Shown here piece by piece: positions 26,060 to 34,559 of a stretch of 62,200 bases of DNA (its first letter is position 1; every line of letters begins with the position of its first letter). The DNA lies in assembly GCA_934699585.1 (NCBI GenBank), contig CAKUWY010000020.1, positions 1-62,200 on the forward strand, given 5' to 3'. A program made the position numbers and the translations under genes. This stretch comes from an uncultured Fibrobacter sp. GTDB lineage: Bacteria; Fibrobacterota; Fibrobacteria; Fibrobacterales; Fibrobacteraceae. The notes beneath the pieces were generated by a model that saw nothing but the letters and a program-made list of their open reading frames with translations, was not told the origin of the DNA and ran no database searches.

Positions 26060-27655
26060 ATGATTGTCATTATTGATAACTACGATTCCTTTACTTACAA
26101 CGTCTACCAGGCGCTTGCAAAAATCACTAACGAAGAAATCCGCGTGCTCCGTAGCCGCGAATGCACTATTGCCGACATTGAAAAGCTGAACCCGAGCCGC
26201 CTCATTGTGAGCCCGGGTCCGGGCCGCCCCGAAGACGCAGGCATCTCCGTGGAAGCCATCAAGCACTTTGCGGGCAAGCTCCCGATTCTCGGCGTGTGCC
26301 TCGGTCACCAGGCCATCGGTTACGCCTTTGGCGCAAAGATTGTGCAGGCCAAGTTCATCAAGCACGGCATCGCCGAAGAAATCGACCTGGACGGCAAGGG
26401 ACTCTTCCGCACCATCGGCAAGAAGAACATCTTCACGCGTTACCACAGCCTGGTCGTTGACGAAGCGACGCTCTCTCCGGATTTCGAAGTGACCGCCCGC
26501 GCTACCGACGGCGACATCATGGGCATTCGCCACAAGACGCTCCCCATTGAAGGCGTGCAGTTCCACCCGGAATCTATCGCCAGCGGACGCGCCGACGAAT
26601 TCTTCAAGGCGTTCCTCAACTACCGTCGCGAACCTCTCGATGTGCGAGGCATTCTGAATACGCTTACCGAAGGCAAGGACTTGAGCCGTGAAACCGCCGA
26701 AATGTTCATGGAAGACTTGACTGACGGCATTATGGACGAACGTCAGATGGCCGCCATCCTGACGGCACTTTCCAGCAAGGGCCCTGTTGCCGATGAAATC
26801 GCCGGTTGTGCGAAGGTACTCAGCAGCAAGAAGCGCAAGTTCCCTTACAGCGGCGACGAACTCACCGACATCGTGGGTACCGGTGGCGACGGCAAGGGAA
26901 GCTTCAACGTGAGCTCGCTCTCCGGCCTGATTGCTGCAAGCTGTGGCGCAAAGATTGCTAAGCACGGCAACCGCGCGGTTTCCAGTAAGTCTGGTGCCGC
27001 CGACTTCTACACCGCGGCAGGTTTCAAGCTTGACATGACTCCGGACAAAGCTGCAAGCGTCATCAACAAGACGAACTTTGTGTTCCTGATGGCGCCTGTT
27101 TACCACAGTGCCATGCGTTTTGCCGGCCCGGTTCGCGGCGTTCTCGGCGTGAAGACCATCATGAACCTGCTCGGCCCCCTCACGAACCCGGCCGAAGCCA
27201 AGTACCTGATGCTCGGCGTCTATAGCACGACCGTGCTGGAACCCTTTACCAAGGCGGCGAAGGCCCTCGGCGCAAAGCGCGTGATGGTTGCCATCAGTGA
27301 TGACGGCTACGACGAAATTTCACCCTGCGTGCCGACGACCATCGCTGAAATCCTGGAAGATGGCGAGTACAAGACTTACCGCATCGACCCCAAGGACTTC
27401 GGCATCCCCTCCGTGGATCCCGAAGACCTCGCCGGTGGTACGGGCGTCGACAACTTCAACCTCGCTCTCGACGTGCTGAACGGCAAGGGCCGTCCGGGCA
27501 TTAAGTACGCCTGCGCCCTGAACGCCGGTGCCGCCCTCTACATCAGCAAGAAGGCAGCCAGCATCAAGGAAGGCTTCGACAAGGCCATGAAGGCCATGGA
27601 AGACGGCTCCGTGCTGAAGAAGATTGAAGAAGTGAAGGTCGCGACGAACTCGTAA
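26060..27655 (+). CDS. trpGD: Fused anthranilate synthase amidotransferase / anthranilate phosphoribosyltransferase
   Basis: A 531-residue bifunctional protein. Residues 1-190 are a class I glutamine amidotransferase with catalytic Cys80 (GVCLGHQ) and His169/Glu171 (FHPES). Residues of about 197-531 are TrpD with the PRPP-binding GTGGDGKGSFN (from 273) and KHGNRAVSSKSGAADF. TrpG feeds ammonia to TrpE, and TrpD adds phosphoribose to anthranilate. The fusion is the same order as in enteric bacteria. The start MIVIIDNYDSFTYN at 26060 is clear; the frame upstream of it is open only by chance overlap with trpE. Spacing to trpE is one base. Confidence 0.96.
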   Translation: MIVIIDNYDSFTYNVYQALAKITNEEIRVLRSRECTIADIEKLNPSRLIVSPGPGRPEDAGISVEAIKHFAGKLPILGVCLGHQAIGYAFGAKIVQAKFIKHGIAEEIDLDGKGLFRTIGKKNIFTRYHSLVVDEATLSPDFEVTARATDGDIMGIRHKTLPIEGVQFHPESIASGRADEFFKAFLNYRREPLDVRGILNTLTEGKDLSRETAEMFMEDLTDGIMDERQMAAILTALSSKGPVADEIAGCAKVLSSKKRKFPYSGDELTDIVGTGGDGKGSFNVSSLSGLIAASCGAKIAKHGNRAVSSKSGAADFYTAAGFKLDMTPDKAASVINKTNFVFLMAPVYHSAMRFAGPVRGVLGVKTIMNLLGPLTNPAEAKYLMLGVYSTTVLEPFTKAAKALGAKRVMVAISDDGYDEISPCVPTTIAEILEDGEYKTYRIDPKDFGIPSVDPEDLAGGTGVDNFNLALDVLNGKGRPGIKYACALNAGAALYISKKAASIKEGFDKAMKAMEDGSVLKKIEEVKVATNS

Positions 27656-27737
27656 TGTCATTCTGAGGACCCTGTAAGGGGACGAAGAATCCAGGCCTGG
27701 ATCCTTCACAACCTTCGGTTGTTCAGGATGACGATTC
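27656..27737. repeat. Dispersed palindromic repeat pair between trpGD and trpCF
   Basis: TGTCATTCTGAGGACC...GAATCCAGG followed by CCTGGATCCTTCAC...TTCAGGATGACGA. Related to 14835-14955. Confidence 0.7.
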
Positions 27738-27802
27738 GACAAGAAGTGTCCAGGATGATGTTTTAATGAGATACATTCAGGATTACGCAGCAAGGCAACA
27801 AA

Positions 27803-29383
27803 ATGAGCGAAGATATTCTTGCAAAAATCGTGCGGATGCGCAAAGCCGACATCGAACGGCTTGGGCTTAACTTTGGCATCGACATTCCGGAAAAGCGCCG
27901 CGTAGGCCATACGGAATTCCTCGGCAATGCGGGAGCGATTCTCGAAGTCAAGCGCGCATCGCCATCGAAGGGCGATATCGCTCCGGACCTGGATCCGGTA
28001 GGGCTTGCGACAACTTACGCCGAGGCCCATGCCCAGGCGGTGTCGGTGCTGACCGAAGGAAATTTTTTCAAGGGTTCTCTCCGTGACTTGATTGCGGTTG
28101 CAGACCTGATGGAAAAGCGCCGTCAGCAGGGGCTACACGCCTGCGCCGTGCTCCGCAAGGATTTCTTGCTGTACGAAGATGAAATCGACATCGCCTACCG
28201 TTGCGGTGCAGATGCCGTTCTTTTGATTGCCCGCATTCTGGATGACGAACAGCTTGTACGCATGGCGAAGCGTGCGCAGTCTTTTGACATGCAGGCCTTT
28301 GTTGAAGTTCGCGAAAAAGACGACTTCCGCAAGCTTTCGGTTGTCACGAGCGCACTCGGGGCTGACGCAGCGAAGACGATTGTCGCAGGCGTGAATTCCC
28401 GCGACCTGGCTACATTCCACACCGACCCGCTGATTCCCGCGTCAGTGCGTAGCAAGCTTCCTGCAAAGGCTGTCTTTGAATCGGGTATCCACACGCCGGC
28501 CGACGCCGACTATGCGCGCAGCCTTGGGTTTACAGGAATCCTGGTGGGCGAAGCCGTCGCAAAAAATCCGCCGCTTGCCAAGGAAGTCGTGGCCGCATTC
28601 GAAAGCGGGTGCGAAAATGCCCGTGGCCAGTTTTGGAAAAAATTCGCTGAACGTAAAGCCGCACAATCCAGCACGACTTGTCATTGCGAGGAGTGTAGCG
28701 ACGAAGCAATCTCCATCCAAACGAGAACTCGTCCTCTTGTAAAAATCTGCGGCATCACCCGTGTCGAAGACGGCTTGCTTGCAACCGAACTGGGTGCAGA
28801 CATGCTCGGGTTTGTCTTCAGTAACACCAAACGGCTTACGACCGAGGCATTTGTAAGAGATTTCGCAAGCAAACTGCGTTTATGTCATCCCGAGCAAGCA
28901 CAGCGCGTCGAAGGATCTCCCCTCCTAATCGGCGTCATCACCGATCCAGAATCAGAAGAAGGCAAGACCGCCATCAAGCTTGCCCGCGAAGGCATTCTCG
29001 ATGCAATTCAGTTCCACGGAATCGCTCCATCAGAAGCCGACAACAGCCTCGCCCATTACTGTGCCGCCCGCGTAGGCGAAGCCTCCGACTTTGAGCAGGT
29101 TGCCGACCTCCGCACCCACGGCGAGCCCCGCATTTTGTTGGATGCAAAGGTAGAAGGAATCCCCGGCGGAACCGGCAAGACCATTCCCGAAAGTTTATTA
29201 CTCGAAAAAACGAGAGACATTCCCCTCTGGCTTGCAGGCGGTATCACCTCCGAAAATGTCGGCACAATTTGTGAAAAATTCCGTCCCGAACTCATCGACG
29301 TTTCCAGCGGCGTTGAAGACGCCCCTGGCATCAAGAATCACGATAAAATCAGGACGTTGTTCGCTGCCGTTATTGATAGCTAA
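27803..29383 (+). CDS. trpCF: Fused indole-3-glycerol phosphate synthase / phosphoribosylanthranilate isomerase
   Basis: A 526-residue bifunctional enzyme catalysing the two steps after TrpD. The TrpC part (1 to about 270) has LEVKRASPSKGDIAPDLDP, AVLRKDFLLYEDEI and FESGIHTPADADYARSLGF. The TrpF part (about 312-526) has VKICGITRVEDG and LLDAKVEGIPGGTGKT. Two stretches are encoded by dispersed repeats: CHCEECSDEAIS at about 294-305, in the linker, and LCHPEQAQRVEGSP at about 360-373, inside TrpF. TrpCF fusions exist elsewhere, but the repeat-derived insertions are peculiar to this gene. Its 3' end overlaps the convergent lipoprotein gene by 14 bases. Third gene of the trpE unit. Confidence 0.93.
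   Translation: MSEDILAKIVRMRKADIERLGLNFGIDIPEKRRVGHTEFLGNAGAILEVKRASPSKGDIAPDLDPVGLATTYAEAHAQAVSVLTEGNFFKGSLRDLIAVADLMEKRRQQGLHACAVLRKDFLLYEDEIDIAYRCGADAVLLIARILDDEQLVRMAKRAQSFDMQAFVEVREKDDFRKLSVVTSALGADAAKTIVAGVNSRDLATFHTDPLIPASVRSKLPAKAVFESGIHTPADADYARSLGFTGILVGEAVAKNPPLAKEVVAAFESGCENARGQFWKKFAERKAAQSSTTCHCEECSDEAISIQTRTRPLVKICGITRVEDGLLATELGADMLGFVFSNTKRLTTEAFVRDFASKLRLCHPEQAQRVEGSPLLIGVITDPESEEGKTAIKLAREGILDAIQFHGIAPSEADNSLAHYCAARVGEASDFEQVADLRTHGEPRILLDAKVEGIPGGTGKTIPESLLLEKTRDIPLWLAGGITSENVGTICEKFRPELIDVSSGVEDAPGIKNHDKIRTLFAAVIDS
28679..28713. repeat. Palindromic repeat inside trpCF (linker)
   Basis: TTGTCATTGCGAGGAGTG followed by AGCGACGAAGCAATCTCC, read in frame as CHCEECSDEAIS. Confidence 0.75.
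28884..28920. repeat. Palindromic repeat inside trpCF (TrpF domain)
   Basis: GTCATCCCGAGCAAGCACAG followed by CGCGTCGAAGGATCTCC, read in frame as CHPEQAQRVEGSP. Confidence 0.7.
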
Positions 29384-30035
29384 TATTTACAGTCCATTCC
29401 AATTCGCAATCTGTAGCATAACTATCATTCTGCGTAATAGGTATGCCGACTTTATCACCTGCATCATGAATGACATAGCAATATCCAGAGGAATGGAAAA
29501 CATTAGGTTCAAAAACGTTACGCTCATAAACTTCTGGGCAAACATGAATCTTGTTCACACCACCAGAAAAAGACTTGGTAAAGTATTGATGTCCAACCCA
29601 TTTTCCTAGATCCTCACCCGGCTTAAACACATCCGTTTTCACCGAATCTACCAGCGTATCATCCGAAAAGGTCTTAATATAAAACGCGATTGCGGGATCT
29701 CCATCATTGTAATCGCCCTTGTGAGAATTCATTTTCTCCCAATTGTCAGTAACCTGTTTGAACAGGGTTAGATCTACCTCTACAGAAAATCCCTTATATA
29801 AAAAAATTTCCGTTTCATCTTTGTAATTAGATTCCGTACTAGAGCTACAGTACACCAACCGATCACTAGTAGACGTACTAGATCCTGGCACAGCATCTTC
29901 TTCACTTACACCTTGTGAATCTTTAACGTTTGAAAAATCATCTTCCGCCACGTCGAAGGGACTTTCGCTACTGCAACCGGCTCCAAGGAGAGCGACGGAC
30001 AAACCAAAGATCAAAGAGCTTATATAGTTTTTCAT
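29370..30035 (-). CDS. Lipoprotein of unknown function
   Basis: A 221-residue predicted lipoprotein. The start at 30035 follows a strong GGGGGAAG and begins MKNYISSLIFGLSVALLGAGC, with lipobox LGAGC. No domain is recognised; the body is acidic with two late Cys residues (HVCPEV, GYCYVI) and a beta-rich end. It follows the beta-barrel gene by 10 bases, so both are probably one transcript under the structured RNA at 31.2 kb. AT-rich relative to the trp genes. Confidence 0.7.
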   Translation of the reverse strand: MKNYISSLIFGLSVALLGAGCSSESPFDVAEDDFSNVKDSQGVSEEDAVPGSSTSTSDRLVYCSSSTESNYKDETEIFLYKGFSVEVDLTLFKQVTDNWEKMNSHKGDYNDGDPAIAFYIKTFSDDTLVDSVKTDVFKPGEDLGKWVGHQYFTKSFSGGVNKIHVCPEVYERNVFEPNVFHSSGYCYVIHDAGDKVGIPITQNDSYATDCELEWTVNISYQ

Positions 30036-30045
30036 AATCTTCCCC

Positions 30046-31089
30046 CTACCAAACGATGTCAAGAATGGCTCGCCATGTAATTTTTTCATCAAAGATATCG
30101 AGATAATTTGCATAATCCCTGGCATCAGAATAGGTTACGGTAGAAAAAAGTAGGAACTGCCATTGCAACGAGACATATCTATTGACTTCAACACCTATAC
30201 CGGCATATTCAAGGAACTCCCAGTCTTCCGTTTTATAAAAGCCATCAGCTGAATCATCCACCAAATACTCTGTTATTGGAGCCGTGTTCTGGTAATATCC
30301 TCCGCCCAATTCAATAATGCCCTGATGTTCCCTTGCCGCATAATAATCAACCCAGGCATACACCGGTTTTCGTACATAGACATTAAGGCTTACAAAGGGG
30401 CTTATAGGCGTTTTACCCAAAGGCATACCAAGCCGTACCTGCAGAGGCAATTCAACCATAATACTCTTATAACCCATATCGTAATCATCCACATCCCAAT
30501 CACTGGCATCGTATTCTGCCTGATGGTACACCACGTTTATACCTGTTTGGAAAGATCCCCAACGATATAAGTACCAACGCAAAAGGAAACCAAGATTCAA
30601 GCCCCATTGAGAATCGTCTTCAACAGGAATACCCGCAACGCGAGCCTCATGATAGCTTTCATAACCAAGGGAAACGCCCATATAGAACACTTCGTTTTCT
30701 TTAGGAACAGAGTCCGATTCTGCCACGGTATTCTTAGCCGTGTCCGTAACAGACGTGTCCGCAGCGGTCTTTGCCACAACCGAAGAATCCACGGCCGATG
30801 AATCAGTAACTGAAGAATCTACGGCCGCTGTATTTACAGCCGTGGAATCTACTGCCGAGGAGTCCACAGTCGAAGAATCTACAGCAGGCGACTCTGCAAC
30901 CACCGAATCATTGCTTTGAAGTTCTTGCCTTAAATTCTCCACCAAGCTAGAACATTTGCAAAGCGTTTCCACCTTGGAACATGCATCCGGCTTAGACTCG
31001 CTCATACACGACGAGCAAAGATCCAGACACGTTTCTTCGGCAAAGGCCCATGCCGCAATAAACAAAGCGAAAAGCAGGACTCTTTTCAT
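30046..31089 (-). CDS. Outer-membrane beta-barrel protein with Ser/Asp/Val repeat linker
   Basis: A 347-residue protein. The start at 31089 gives a good signal peptide (MKRVLLFALFIAAWAFAEET). Next come a Cys-rich segment (CLDLCSSCMSES, CSKVETLCKC; about 21-50) and a low-complexity linker of xVDSSxVDSS repeats (about 65-120). A beta-barrel-like domain of about 220 residues ends in tryptophan, as outer-membrane barrels end in an aromatic residue. Its ribosome site (GGGGAT) is just after the T-run of the structured RNA at 31103-31281, so readthrough of that terminator would be needed for expression from that promoter. Function unknown. Confidence 0.72.
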   Translation of the reverse strand: MKRVLLFALFIAAWAFAEETCLDLCSSCMSESKPDACSKVETLCKCSSLVENLRQELQSNDSVVAESPAVDSSTVDSSAVDSTAVNTAAVDSSVTDSSAVDSSVVAKTAADTSVTDTAKNTVAESDSVPKENEVFYMGVSLGYESYHEARVAGIPVEDDSQWGLNLGFLLRWYLYRWGSFQTGINVVYHQAEYDASDWDVDDYDMGYKSIMVELPLQVRLGMPLGKTPISPFVSLNVYVRKPVYAWVDYYAAREHQGIIELGGGYYQNTAPITEYLVDDSADGFYKTEDWEFLEYAGIGVEVNRYVSLQWQFLLFSTVTYSDARDYANYLDIFDEKITWRAILDIVW

Positions 31090-31102
31090 CTTTATCCCCA
31101 AC

Positions 31103-31281
31103 AAAAAAAGGTGTGGAACCGCAAGTGCCCTAAACAGCTGAGGTAACGACCAAGTAACCCAATCGTCTAACAGGCACAAACGACCCACACCACAGGGTGC
31201 GAGCAATCGGCCTTATTCCTAGACGATGAAATATTGGTCGTTTTCCAGCTGTCCGAATAAGAGCGAACTCTAAACTATGTC
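31103..31281 (-). ncRNA. Structured RNA element, copy E (covarying two-state RNA with terminator)
   Basis: Minus-strand copy of the five-copy element. TATGAT (31287-31282) lies directly before GACATAG, the probable 5' end. It is followed by AGAGTTCGCTCTTATTC and by loop segments ACAGCTG, ACGACCAA and ATCGTCTA. Further on TAGACGAT, TTGGTCGT and CAGCTGT are their complements in reverse order. The RNA ends with GGTGTGG ... CCACACC and TTTTTTT (31109-31103). It sits 14 bases upstream of the beta-barrel gene start. Confidence 0.8.
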
Positions 31282-31359
31282 ATCATAAATATAAATAAAT
31301 TTTTTCAAAAAGGCCCATTTTCTCACAAGGGACCGCAAAAATCCAGGATTTTGGAGAAA

Positions 31360-32592
31360 TTAAGCGCTATCCGCCTTCCTAGAGACAAGCCGCTGCACAA
31401 TGACCGCGCAGGAGGCATCCCCCACCACAGACATAACCGTACGGCCCATGTCAATAATCCGGTCAATGCCCGCCACCACGGCGACGCACTCCACAGGAAT
31501 CCCCACGTAGGCAAAGAGCATTGCCATGAACGTGAGGCTAGCGCCCGGGATTCCAGGAGTACCGATAGAGGCAACCGTGGCCATAAAAGCAATGCTCAAA
31601 TACATTCCGGGAGTAAGAGCAATTCCACAGCATGCGGCCATGAATACCGCAGAAACGCACAGATAGATAGCCACGCCGTCCATATTGATGGTGGCCCCCA
31701 ACGACAGCACGAACGAACCGATATCCCGCTTGACACCCATCTTCTCTGTACTCTTGATACTATACGGTAGCGTTGCCACCGACGAATCGCTGGAGAAAGC
31801 AAAGATCAGGGCGGGTTGCATGTGCTTAAAGAACTGCAAGGGTGAATACCGCCCCAAGAGGCGCAGGCACGGCAAGTAAACCACAAGGGCATGAACCAAA
31901 AAACACCCGTACGCCATGGCGATTACGGCCGCAAGGGAACCCAACACATAGGGGCCGTTACTGACCACCACCGGCGTGAGCATACAGAAAATTCCTATGG
32001 GAGCAAGGCACATGATGTACTTCAGGATTTTCTGGACAACCTCGTTAAGGCTTAGGACCAGGTTCCGCACAGGTTCCGCAGCGGCTCCCACATGAACAAT
32101 AGCCACCCCGAAAACAACGGCGATGACAATCACCTGAATCATAATGGCCGAATAGAACGGCGCAATAGGATTGTTCGGGAAAAAATCAATAATCTGTTCT
32201 ACCAGCGAAAAGTTCTGGCTAACAGGTGCAGCTACGTTAGCTTCCGGTATCTTGATCAAGGGCAGCCAACCCTTTAGCGCCGTCGGGATCAAGAGGCCGA
32301 GCACTGTAGCAAGCACCGTAGTGAACATGAAATAGACAAGAGTGTAAAAGCCGATTTTCCCAATATTCGAAAGGTTCTTTGCAGAAATAATCCCCACGAC
32401 AATAGACAGCAGCACCAGCGGGGCCACGATAAATTTCAGGAGGTTCAGGAAGATTATCCCAAAAGGCTTGATGAAAGCGTTTACAAATTCTGGAAAAGAT
32501 TGTAGCAAACACCCCGCAATGATTGCCAGCACAAAGGCAATGACAATCTGGTGGGTCAGGTGAATCTTTTTCAATTTTTGGACTAAGGGCAT
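31360..32592 (-). CDS. Dicarboxylate/amino acid:cation symporter (DAACS, GltP-like)
   Basis: A 410-residue membrane protein of the SLC1/GltPh fold. Family marks are the first re-entrant loop (SSDSSVATLPYSI) and NMDG within GATINMDGVAIYL. A second re-entrant loop follows (ASIGTPGIPGASLTFM), then the late helix motif DRIIDMGRTVMSVVGD. It imports C4-dicarboxylates or acidic/neutral amino acids with Na+ or H+. I chose the ATG at 32592 with GAGG 5 bases upstream over an upstream in-frame ATG. It is divergent from the trpBA unit, whose leader starts about 150 bases away. No partner gene is present. Confidence 0.93.
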   Translation of the reverse strand: MPLVQKLKKIHLTHQIVIAFVLAIIAGCLLQSFPEFVNAFIKPFGIIFLNLLKFIVAPLVLLSIVVGIISAKNLSNIGKIGFYTLVYFMFTTVLATVLGLLIPTALKGWLPLIKIPEANVAAPVSQNFSLVEQIIDFFPNNPIAPFYSAIMIQVIVIAVVFGVAIVHVGAAAEPVRNLVLSLNEVVQKILKYIMCLAPIGIFCMLTPVVVSNGPYVLGSLAAVIAMAYGCFLVHALVVYLPCLRLLGRYSPLQFFKHMQPALIFAFSSDSSVATLPYSIKSTEKMGVKRDIGSFVLSLGATINMDGVAIYLCVSAVFMAACCGIALTPGMYLSIAFMATVASIGTPGIPGASLTFMAMLFAYVGIPVECVAVVAGIDRIIDMGRTVMSVVGDASCAVIVQRLVSRKADSA

Positions 32593-32702
32593 ATTCGCCT
32601 CTTTTCCCCAAAAATAGCTAATTCGGGCCATTTTGGGCATTTTTTAAGCCCTTTTTCGCCAAAAATCTAACTAAATTTTTACAAAAACAGCGTCATAACC
32701 TA

Positions 32703-32731
32703 TTGACAGACAACGAATTAGTATATATATT
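32703..32731 (+). promoter_or_regulatory. Strong promoter upstream of trpBA
   Basis: TTGACA (32703-32708) and TATATT (32726-32731) with a 17-base spacer. The transcript would start about 5 bases before the first leader peptide ATG at 32744. Confidence 0.75.
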
Positions 32732-32743
32732 GAAGTCATTAAG

Positions 32744-32809
32744 ATGAATTTGGCAATCCGCTTTGACGCTAGCGCCGCTATCGACGAGGTTCTCAAAGAA
32801 GGGATTTAG
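32744..32809 (+). CDS. Leader peptide-like short frame without Trp codons
   Basis: A 21-codon frame beginning MNLAIRFDASAAIDE. Its start resembles the true trp leader 2 (MNAVIRFN), and it is followed by its own terminator (32838) after a TTTTCATCCAGTGTTT that recurs before attenuator 2. It has no Trp codon and is rich in Ala, Asp and Ile. It looks like a duplicated attenuator that lost or changed its specificity. Translation is not proven. Confidence 0.5.
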   Translation: MNLAIRFDASAAIDEVLKEGI

Positions 32810-32837
32810 GTATTGCCATTTTCATCCAGTGTTTAAA

Positions 32838-32870
32838 AAGGCGCTCGGTGTTCCCGACGCCTTATTTTTT
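32838..32870 (+). terminator. First terminator in the trpBA leader
   Basis: Stem AAGGCGCTCGG / CCGACGCCTT with one bulge, loop TGTTC, followed by ATTTTTT. Confidence 0.8.
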
Positions 32871-32928
32871 GTGTTATTTTGTGAGGAATCCCTTGCCAAT
32901 GGGGTCGTGACTTCCTAAATTTTGACAC

Positions 32929-32985
32929 ATGAAGATGAACGCAGTAATCCGTTTCAACCGTTGGTGGTGGGGCTCTACGAAATAG
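32929..32985 (+). CDS. trpL: trp leader peptide 2 (three adjacent Trp codons)
   Basis: An 18-codon frame, MKMNAVIRFNRWWWGSTK then TAG (an internal ATG at 32935 is an alternative start). GGGCTCTA / TAGAGTCC around the stop forms the 1:2 hairpin. GAGTCCG (32985-32991) is perfectly complementary to CGGACTC (33041-33047), giving the 2:3 antiterminator. The design matches leader 1 before trpE, so both trp units probably respond to the same signal. TTGCCA (32893) and TAAATT (32916) could make a second, weak promoter starting at the leader ATG. Confidence 0.9.
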   Translation: MKMNAVIRFNRWWWGSTK

Positions 32986-33031
32986 AGTCCGGTTTGCTGT
33001 TTTCATCAAGTGTTTGCAACCAAGAATTGAA

Positions 33032-33067
33032 AAAGGCTTTCGGACTCCCGAAGGCCTTTAATTTTTG
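33032..33067 (+). terminator. trpBA attenuator terminator
   Basis: Region 3:4 stem AAAGGCTTTCGG / CCGAAGGCCTTT (33032-33043 with 33048-33059), loop ACTC, then AATTTTTG. Confidence 0.9.
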
Positions 33068-33116
33068 TCCGTTTAACCTTTAAACAAGAATTTAAACCCC
33101 AACCCATCCGCTCAAA

Positions 33117-34457
33117 ATGACTCACGCAACTATGAACCCCACACCTCAAAGCGCCGCAGGCGCGACCTCACACCCCATAACCTCTGACAACGGTTTCTTT
33201 GACAAGTTCGGCGGCAAGTATGTTGCTGAAATCATCCGCCGTCCGCTGGACGACCTGGAAGCGGCATTCAACAAGTACATTCACGACCCGGAATTCCTGG
33301 AAGAGCTCCGCATTATCCAGCGGGACTACATTGGCCGCGAGACTCCGCTATACTTCGCCCCGACGGCGACCAAGCTTTTAGGCGGAGCGCAGATTTACAT
33401 CAAGCTGGAAGGCCTTGCCAACACCGGTGCCCACAAGATCAACAACGCCATCGGCCAGTGCCTTTTGGCGAAGAAGATGGGCAAGACCCGCATTATCGCC
33501 GAAACGGGTGCCGGTCAGCACGGGCTCGCTACCGCAGCCGCTTGCGCAAAGCTCGGCCTCGAATGCGTCGTGTACATGGGCGAAGTGGACGTCCGCCGTC
33601 AGCAGCCCAACGTGGCCACCATGGAAATGTACGGTGCGAAGGTGGTGCCGGTCACCAGCGGTAGCCGCACTCTCAAAGACGCAGTGAACGAAGCCATGCG
33701 CGACTGGGCTACGAATTTCCAGAATACCCACTATGTGCTGGGTTCCGCCCTGGGCCCGGCTCCGTTCCCGGATATCGTTCGTACCTTCCAGTCGATTATC
33801 GGTGAAGAAGTCAAGCGCCAGGCTGCAGAACGTAACATCGACATCGCTGCGGTTGTGGCCTGCGTGGGTGGCGGTAGCAATTCCATCGGCGTGTTCACCC
33901 CGTTTATCGAAGACAAGAACGTACGTTTGATTGGTGCAGAAGCTGGCGGTATCGGACCGAATGTGGGCGAAAACGCCGCCCGCATGACGGGCAACGCCAG
34001 CCGCGAAGGTATTGTGCAGGGCTACAAGAGCCGTTTCCTCATTGACGAAGACGGTCAGTCCATGCCGACCCGCTCCATTTCGGCAGGTCTTGACTACATG
34101 GGTATTGGCCCGCAGCTTGCGGCCCTCGGCGAATCGGGCCGCGTGGAATTTACCGCCATTCTCGACAAGGAAGCTCTCGATGCGGTGAAGTTCTTCGCCC
34201 GTAACGAAGGCATTCTCTTCGCCCTCGAAAGTGCCCATGCCGGTGCCGCCGCCATGAAGATTGCGAAGGAACTCCCGAAGGACAAGGCGCTTGTCATCAA
34301 CATGAGCGGCCGCGGCGACAAGGACATCTTTATCACAAGCCCGGTGTTCCGCCCTGAAAAGTGGAAGGAATTCTTGAAGGCCGAACTCAAGCGCCTCGAA
34401 AACAACGAGGACATCCATGATGCGGAGACGATGCAATGTGCAGTGAGGAATGTGTAA
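33117..34457 (+). CDS. trpB: Tryptophan synthase beta chain
   Basis: A 446-residue PLP enzyme that joins indole and serine to make tryptophan. The PLP lysine is K107 in GAHKINNAIGQ. Further marks are AETGAGQHGLATA, the phosphate loop CVGGGSNSIGVF, SAGLDYMGIGPQ and MSGRGDKDIF near the end. The N-terminus has about 25 extra low-conservation residues (NPTPQSAAGATSHP), and a later start is possible. A C-terminal extension of about 25 charged residues follows the last conserved motif. First structural gene of the trpBA unit behind its own attenuator. Confidence 0.96.
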   Translation: MTHATMNPTPQSAAGATSHPITSDNGFFDKFGGKYVAEIIRRPLDDLEAAFNKYIHDPEFLEELRIIQRDYIGRETPLYFAPTATKLLGGAQIYIKLEGLANTGAHKINNAIGQCLLAKKMGKTRIIAETGAGQHGLATAAACAKLGLECVVYMGEVDVRRQQPNVATMEMYGAKVVPVTSGSRTLKDAVNEAMRDWATNFQNTHYVLGSALGPAPFPDIVRTFQSIIGEEVKRQAAERNIDIAAVVACVGGGSNSIGVFTPFIEDKNVRLIGAEAGGIGPNVGENAARMTGNASREGIVQGYKSRFLIDEDGQSMPTRSISAGLDYMGIGPQLAALGESGRVEFTAILDKEALDAVKFFARNEGILFALESAHAGAAAMKIAKELPKDKALVINMSGRGDKDIFITSPVFRPEKWKEFLKAELKRLENNEDIHDAETMQCAVRNV

Positions 34458-34495
34458 TGTGAAATGAGAGATCTCATAACTGACAACGGATGACT

Positions 34496-34556
34496 AAGCC
34501 CACACCTCACACCTCACACCACACACCTCACACCCCACACCCCACACCCCATTACC
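34496..34556. repeat. CACACC-rich tract between trpB and trpA
   Basis: Eight or so imperfect CACACCTCA / CACACCCCA units fill the gap before trpA. Low-complexity tracts of a different unit precede genes at 249 and 10022. Confidence 0.7.
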
Positions 34557-34559
34557 ACT

